The notes under the pieces were generated by a model, which was not told where the DNA came from, did not search any database, and saw only the letters and a list, made by a program, of their open reading frames with translations. A DNA stretch of 64,000 bases from JAUNBG01 sp964442735. Lineage in GTDB: Bacteria > Planctomycetota > Planctomycetia > Pirellulales > Thermoguttaceae. The DNA lies in NCBI GenBank assembly GCA_964442735.1, contig CAYUAP010000002.1, positions 24,007-88,006 of the forward strand, given 5' to 3'. Both the position numbers and the translations under genes were made by a program. Shown here one piece after another: positions 60,631 to 64,000 of the stretch (the stretch's first letter is position 1; every line of letters begins with the position of its first letter).

Positions 60631-61566
60631 ATGGAACCTATTAAGATAAATGATTACTTCCAGCATTTTCTGGAAGAGACGATTGAAATAAAAAAGGCGT
60701 TAAAAGCGGCTGGTATCCTAATTCTTCTGGAAGGAGAAATTGATTGGGAAGCGGTAAAGAAGATTATGGGTGATACCTATGTCGCATTTGCGGCTTCGAA
60801 ACAGCACTATCTTAATGGTGCGGCCGATTTTGGCTTTAAAACGGTTCTACTCAATCTAATGGATGCGTCGCCTGTTTATGATCGAATGACGAGTGCTATT
60901 CTGGAAGCGGTTGCGGACGACCTTTTTTTACCCGGATCGCGTATAATAGCTCTTTATAGTGGTTTCGATACGAGTACCCTCGACTCGATTAGTATTATTA
61001 ATTTAGGAGAACATCTGGAGCGATTGAGTGGCAAGGAATTGCGCAAAATTGAGACCAAGGTTCCTCTCAAGACCTTAAAACTTGTGGTCGATTTAGCGTT
61101 GGAGATAGGCCGGGACGGTAGGGAAGGGAAATCGGTCGGAACGATTTTTGTTATTGGCGATACCAAAAATGTGTGTTTGAGGAGCAAGGCGGCCGGTTTT
61201 GATCCGATGAAGGGGTATAAATGTAAAGAACGTACATTATTTGATCCACGAGTTCGGGAAGGGATTAAAGAGATTGCCCAGCTTGATGGGGCTTTTGTTA
61301 TTTCGCTGGACGGGACGGTTATGAAATCATGTCGTTTACTGGATACCTCAACGGCCATGATTTCATTATCGAAGGGGTTGGGAGCGCGTCATTGGGCGGC
61401 TGCCGCCATTAGTCGAACGACCAATGCTGTCGCTATTGCCGTTAGTCAGTCGAGTGGTACCGTTCGTATCTATATAAATGGGGAAACTGTTCTTCGAATT
61501 GAGTCGCGGCATCGACGTCCGATGGTTTGGAAGGATTTCGAATACGAACAGCCAACGAATGGATAA
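60631..61566 (+). CDS. Diadenylate cyclase (DisA_N domain) with N-terminal alpha/beta domain
   Basis: The enzyme makes c-di-AMP from two ATP. It has 311 residues. Residues 1-140 form an alpha/beta domain (ALKAAGILILLEGEIDWEAV, FKTVLLNL, RIIALYSGFD) of the pyruvate-kinase-C-like kind also present in archaeal DacZ-type cyclases. The DAC domain at about 155-311 contains GTIFVIGD, the DGA motif (LDGAFVIS near 217) and LGARHWAAAAIS near 250, in which the usual RHR reads RHW. All other core positions look intact. It has no membrane helix, so it is cytosolic. Ribosome-binding site weak. comB-like and obg genes follow closely, so the three are probably one operon. The last Arg change may affect the active-site dimer (inference). 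Confidence 0.87.
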   Translation: MEPIKINDYFQHFLEETIEIKKALKAAGILILLEGEIDWEAVKKIMGDTYVAFAASKQHYLNGAADFGFKTVLLNLMDASPVYDRMTSAILEAVADDLFLPGSRIIALYSGFDTSTLDSISIINLGEHLERLSGKELRKIETKVPLKTLKLVVDLALEIGRDGREGKSVGTIFVIGDTKNVCLRSKAAGFDPMKGYKCKERTLFDPRVREGIKEIAQLDGAFVISLDGTVMKSCRLLDTSTAMISLSKGLGARHWAAAAISRTTNAVAIAVSQSSGTVRIYINGETVLRIESRHRRPMVWKDFEYEQPTNG

Positions 61567-61570
61567 TTCA

Positions 61571-62407
61571 ATGAAAATACATGTTTTTCCACTGCCAGAA
61601 CTTCTTCCCATTGACGCCTGTGTTGATTACGACGTCTTTTTGTGTGTTGACGTTTTACGTGCGACGACGACGATAACAACCGCATTATATCATGGTGCGT
61701 CCTGGGTCTGTCCATACGAAACAATAGAGGAGACTTTTGAAGCCAAAAAGCATCTTCTGGCGGACGATCCCGACTGTCATCCTGACCGGATTCTTTTAGG
61801 AGGAGAACGGGAAGGTAAAAAAATAGAAGGTTTTGAGTTGGGGAATTCGCCCGATTCCTATTCAGAAGAGACTGTAAAAGATCGAATACTGTTAATGACA
61901 ACAACGAACGGAACGAAAACCATACTACGGGCAGCGACTGCGGTTGATTGTACGCATAAAGGGGATATTCTTTTAGCGTCTTTTGTGAATGCCGATGCGG
62001 TTGTTCAGCGAATCAGGGAATGTCATTATGAAAATATTGCCATTTTATGTGCTGGAACAGGTGGTGAATATACAGAGGAAGATCTGCTTCTGGCTGGTTG
62101 TCTGGTTGAGCGGATCTGTTATGAAAACTGGAAAAGTGGATTGGAACGAACTTCTTGTCAAAAGAACATACAGGCGGAGGAAGTTTTGGAACGTTGGTGT
62201 TCTTTTCTTCTGAAGATGAAGTTTCTTCAGTCGGATGAAGAGAAGGAATCTTTTTCCAATTTGATTTTAGCGAACGAACTGTTGGAGAGTCATGGCGGTA
62301 GAAATCTGTTAAAGATTCATTTGAAAAAAGATATAATCGATTCCGCCCAATTGGATTGTATTCCGATTGTTCCCGAGTATAAAGAGAAAAAAATAACGCG
62401 AATTTGA
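61571..62407 (+). CDS. comB: 2-phosphosulfolactate phosphatase (ComB family)
   Basis: The start at 61571 (MKIHVFPLPEL) is 4 bases after the previous stop. Frames opening at 61478 lie inside the upstream gene. 278 residues. Family stretches are DVFLCVDVLRATTTITTALYHGA near 20-42, ILLGGEREGKKIEGFELGNSPDSY near 75-98, LMTTTNGTKTILRA near 107-120 and ILCAGTGGEYTEEDLLLAGCLVERI near 157-182. In methanogens ComB dephosphorylates phosphosulfolactate on the way to coenzyme M. Bacterial homologues, frequent in Planctomycetota, are thought to make sulfolactate or act on related phosphates. Translational coupling to the cyclase gene and obg is likely. Confidence 0.88.
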   Translation: MKIHVFPLPELLPIDACVDYDVFLCVDVLRATTTITTALYHGASWVCPYETIEETFEAKKHLLADDPDCHPDRILLGGEREGKKIEGFELGNSPDSYSEETVKDRILLMTTTNGTKTILRAATAVDCTHKGDILLASFVNADAVVQRIRECHYENIAILCAGTGGEYTEEDLLLAGCLVERICYENWKSGLERTSCQKNIQAEEVLERWCSFLLKMKFLQSDEEKESFSNLILANELLESHGGRNLLKIHLKKDIIDSAQLDCIPIVPEYKEKKITRI

Positions 62408-62414
62408 GGTAATA

Positions 62415-63413
62415 ATGTTTGTAGATGAAGTAGTCATAGAAGTAGATGCAGGTAAAGGGGGCGATGGCTGCCTCAGTTTTCGGCGCGAAAAATATATTCC
62501 GAACGGTGGACCGGACGGAGGAGATGGCGGGCGCGGAGGGAACGTTATTTTTAAAGCGGACAAGGATACAGGCAGTCTTTCACATTTAGCCATGCAGAGG
62601 AGTTGGAAGGCACATAATGGTTTGCCGGGGCAAGGATCCCAATGTCATGGTGCCTCGGCGGATGATTTAATTATTAAAGTTCCGATTGGTACCATGATCT
62701 TTGATCTGGAACATGATCTGATGATTAAGGATTTAACGGAGCATGGAGCCGATTTTATTGTAGCCCGGGGTGGTTTTGGCGGAAAAGGAAACATTCGATT
62801 TAAGACGGCTGTAAATCGAGCGCCTCGAATAACGACACCGGGCGAACCCGGTCAGGTCCGAACCGTTCGTTTGGAACTCAAAATGATTGCGGATGTAGGG
62901 CTTGTCGGTAAACCAAATGCGGGCAAGAGTACTTTAATTAGTCGGGTTTCCCAGGCACGACCGAAAATCGCCTCCTATCCTTTTACAACCAAGTCACCCT
63001 ATCTTGGTTTGGTTCAGGTCGATACAAACCGAAGTTTTGTTATGGCAGACATTCCGGGCTTGATCGAGGGAGCGAGTACCGGCGTTGGGTTGGGACATGA
63101 TTTTCTTCGCCACATTCAACGGGCCGGTATTATTGTACATTTGATTGAGCCTTTGCCGGATGACGCTTCGCTTCCTCTGGATAATTATCGTGCAATTCGT
63201 AAAGAGTTGGCCGATTTTGATCCGGAATTAGTGGAACGTCCAGAAATTGTTGTTATAACCAAGGCCGACCTGCTGGAGGCGCGCGATGTTGTTGAAATGT
63301 TTAAGACAGAACTTCATATTGATCCTGTTTTAATTTCCGCCGTTACTGGAGAAGGTGTCGATTTATTGCTCCATAAAATTACTTCCATTCTTGAACCTTC
63401 GACTAAATGGTGA
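62415..63413 (+). CDS. obgE: Obg/CgtA family GTPase
   Basis: A 332-residue ribosome-associated GTPase needed for large-subunit assembly and stress signalling. The N-terminal glycine-rich Obg fold (residues 1-155) has EVDAGKGGDGCLSFRREKYIPNGGPDGGDGGRGG, partly broken by variants. The G domain follows, with GLVGKPNAGKSTLIS (P-loop, near 160-175), the switch region SYPFTTKSPYLG near 190-200, DIPGLIEGAS near 211-220 (G3), TKADL near 285 (G4) and SAVTGEG near 307 (G5). There is no C-terminal OCT domain, as in many Obg proteins. Ribosome-binding site gaggtaat. It starts 7 bases after the comB stop. Confidence 0.96.
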   Translation: MFVDEVVIEVDAGKGGDGCLSFRREKYIPNGGPDGGDGGRGGNVIFKADKDTGSLSHLAMQRSWKAHNGLPGQGSQCHGASADDLIIKVPIGTMIFDLEHDLMIKDLTEHGADFIVARGGFGGKGNIRFKTAVNRAPRITTPGEPGQVRTVRLELKMIADVGLVGKPNAGKSTLISRVSQARPKIASYPFTTKSPYLGLVQVDTNRSFVMADIPGLIEGASTGVGLGHDFLRHIQRAGIIVHLIEPLPDDASLPLDNYRAIRKELADFDPELVERPEIVVITKADLLEARDVVEMFKTELHIDPVLISAVTGEGVDLLLHKITSILEPSTKW

Positions 63414-63804
63414 TCATGCGACCACTTGTGCCTTGTTTCTTGTGAAGTTTACAATTTGTGGATCGTCCTGGAGGGAATTTACATACCGGATCATTTGTTC
63501 CCCGATTCGTGTGTATTATCCACTTCAGGTATGTTGTCTCGGATATTCCTAAAATTCGGATATGCCTAAAATATTGGTTTGAACGATTTTCAAATTTCGA
63601 GTTGTTGAGGTTAATATAGCAGGAATCCCGATCTTTTAGAACGGTAATTGATTTCGTATTTTCAGTTGAGGGAGATTCTGTTAATTTATTTTGAGACATA
63701 ACATTGAAAATGGCAGGTTTTGGCCATTGTGATATACAGGTGTTTATATTTGTATTTCTGGAAAACATGGATTTAAGGAGAATACAATGTTAAAATACAA
63801 TGTT
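63414..63804. other. Spacer between obg and the repeat array
   Basis: 391 bases without a gene call. A reverse ORF at 63403-63768 (121 residues) overlaps the obg end and has no signature, so I leave it out. A GGAG-ATACA-ATG near 63776-63790 could start a short frame into the array, but it stops quickly. Confidence 0.4.
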
Positions 63805-63836
63805 ATACTCAAGGTCGTTATAAAAGTCTATTTTTC
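63805..63836 (+). mobile_element. Left end of MITE-like element, copy D
   Basis: Exact left TIR ATACTCAAGGTCGTTATAA, followed by the usual AAAGTCTATTTTTC stretch and running straight into the tandem hairpin array. Confidence 0.85.
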
Positions 63837-64000
63837 AAAACAGGCGAGACGCCTGTTTTCCCGGTATTGCGGACGAGACGTTCGCGTTCCAGTCAACTCC
63901 GTTTTTCAGGGGAATAAAACAGGCGAGACGCCTGTTTTCCCGGCATGCGGACGAGACGTCCGCGTTCCAGTCAACTCCGTTTTTCAGGGGAATAAAACAG
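63837..64000 (+). repeat. Tandem array of 78-79-bp double-hairpin units (continues beyond window)
   Basis: The unit starts at 63837, 63916 and 63994. Each unit holds hairpin 1 (AAAACAGGCG/CGCCTGTTTT, loop AGA), hairpin 2 (GCGGACG/CGTCCGC, loop AGA) and a constant stretch (CGTTCCAGTCAACTCCG, then TTTTTCAGGGGAAT). The first and second units are nearly identical; hairpin 2 of unit 1 carries GTATTGCGG in place of GCATGCGG and T for C in its right arm. There are no unique spacers. The third unit is cut by the window edge. Confidence 0.9.

Noticed and set aside
63837..64000. Tandem units at the right edge resemble a CRISPR array
   Set aside because: The period is 78-79 bp, the whole unit is repeated including its spacer part, and there are no unique spacers, so this is a satellite/MITE-core array.
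1..64000. tRNA and rRNA genes
   Set aside because: Scanning spacers for the T-arm GTTCRANYC context with matching acceptor stems gave nothing convincing. A covariance-model search (tRNAscan-SE, Infernal) would be needed to be certain.

Overview
The window looks like chromosomal DNA of a low-GC, anaerobic, probably gut-associated member of the Planctomycetota, taken from a draft or metagenome assembly (there is a 100-N scaffold gap at 35632-35731). The lineage call rests on gene families typical of that phylum: DUF1559 prepilin-like proteins in tandem, pseudopilins with low-complexity inserts, a YdjY-domain exported protein, an HzsA-related/formylglycine-type fusion, a DUF1080-SGNH-VCBS fusion, a fused SecDF and a short SecA-like ATPase. 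TGA is used as a stop, so the code is standard. Genes lie on both strands in short operons with long AT-rich spacers. No tRNA, rRNA or CRISPR array was seen.

Layout. 1-9.6 kb (+): 3' part of secDF, a PolX-like PHP protein with a degraded polymerase active site, a large O-antigen-ligase-like TPR membrane protein, rpsO and pnp. 10-17 kb (+): a secreted DUF6259 protein, a YkgJ-type cysteine-cluster protein, two tandem DUF1559 genes (the first broken by an amber codon) and nagA. 17-24 kb (-): hisI, two tandem Fis-type small regulators, an ECF-like sigma factor, an HTH-receiver protein, and a K+/H+-type antiporter overlapping an orphan FecCD permease. 24-28.6 kb: BON-domain protein, uppS (directly behind a terminator), YhaM-like exoribonuclease, fba. 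29-35.4 kb (-): two pseudopilins flanking the 1295-residue HzsA-related protein. 36-39 kb (+): coiled-coil exported protein, thioredoxin, orphan cas2. 39-47 kb (-): an electron-bifurcating-type [FeFe] hydrogenase operon (hydC-hydB-hydA) followed by a thioredoxin-like ferredoxin, a PAS-containing sensory [FeFe] hydrogenase and a SpoIIE-type phosphatase. 48-59.5 kb (-): YdjY protein, short SecA with a lipoprotein, DUF1080-SGNH-VCBS protein, then sialidase, aquaglyceroporin and a PHP hydrolase. 60-63.4 kb (+): small coiled-coil protein, diadenylate cyclase, comB-like phosphatase, obg.

How it fits together. The hydrogenase, fructose-bisphosphate aldolase, NagA, sialidase and secreted hydrolases suggest a fermenter of host or plant glycans that disposes of electrons as H2 and senses its H2/redox state through the sensory hydrogenase-phosphatase arm. 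The diadenylate cyclase and the TrkA_C-bearing antiporter could share c-di-AMP control of ion balance.

The most notable non-coding signal is a family of 116-118 bp dispersed elements with imperfect 19-bp terminal inverted repeats (ATACT...CGTTATAA) enclosing two hairpins whose loops are both AGA. There are four near full-length copies, several fragments, one TIR-only derivative, and a tandem hairpin array that runs off the right edge.
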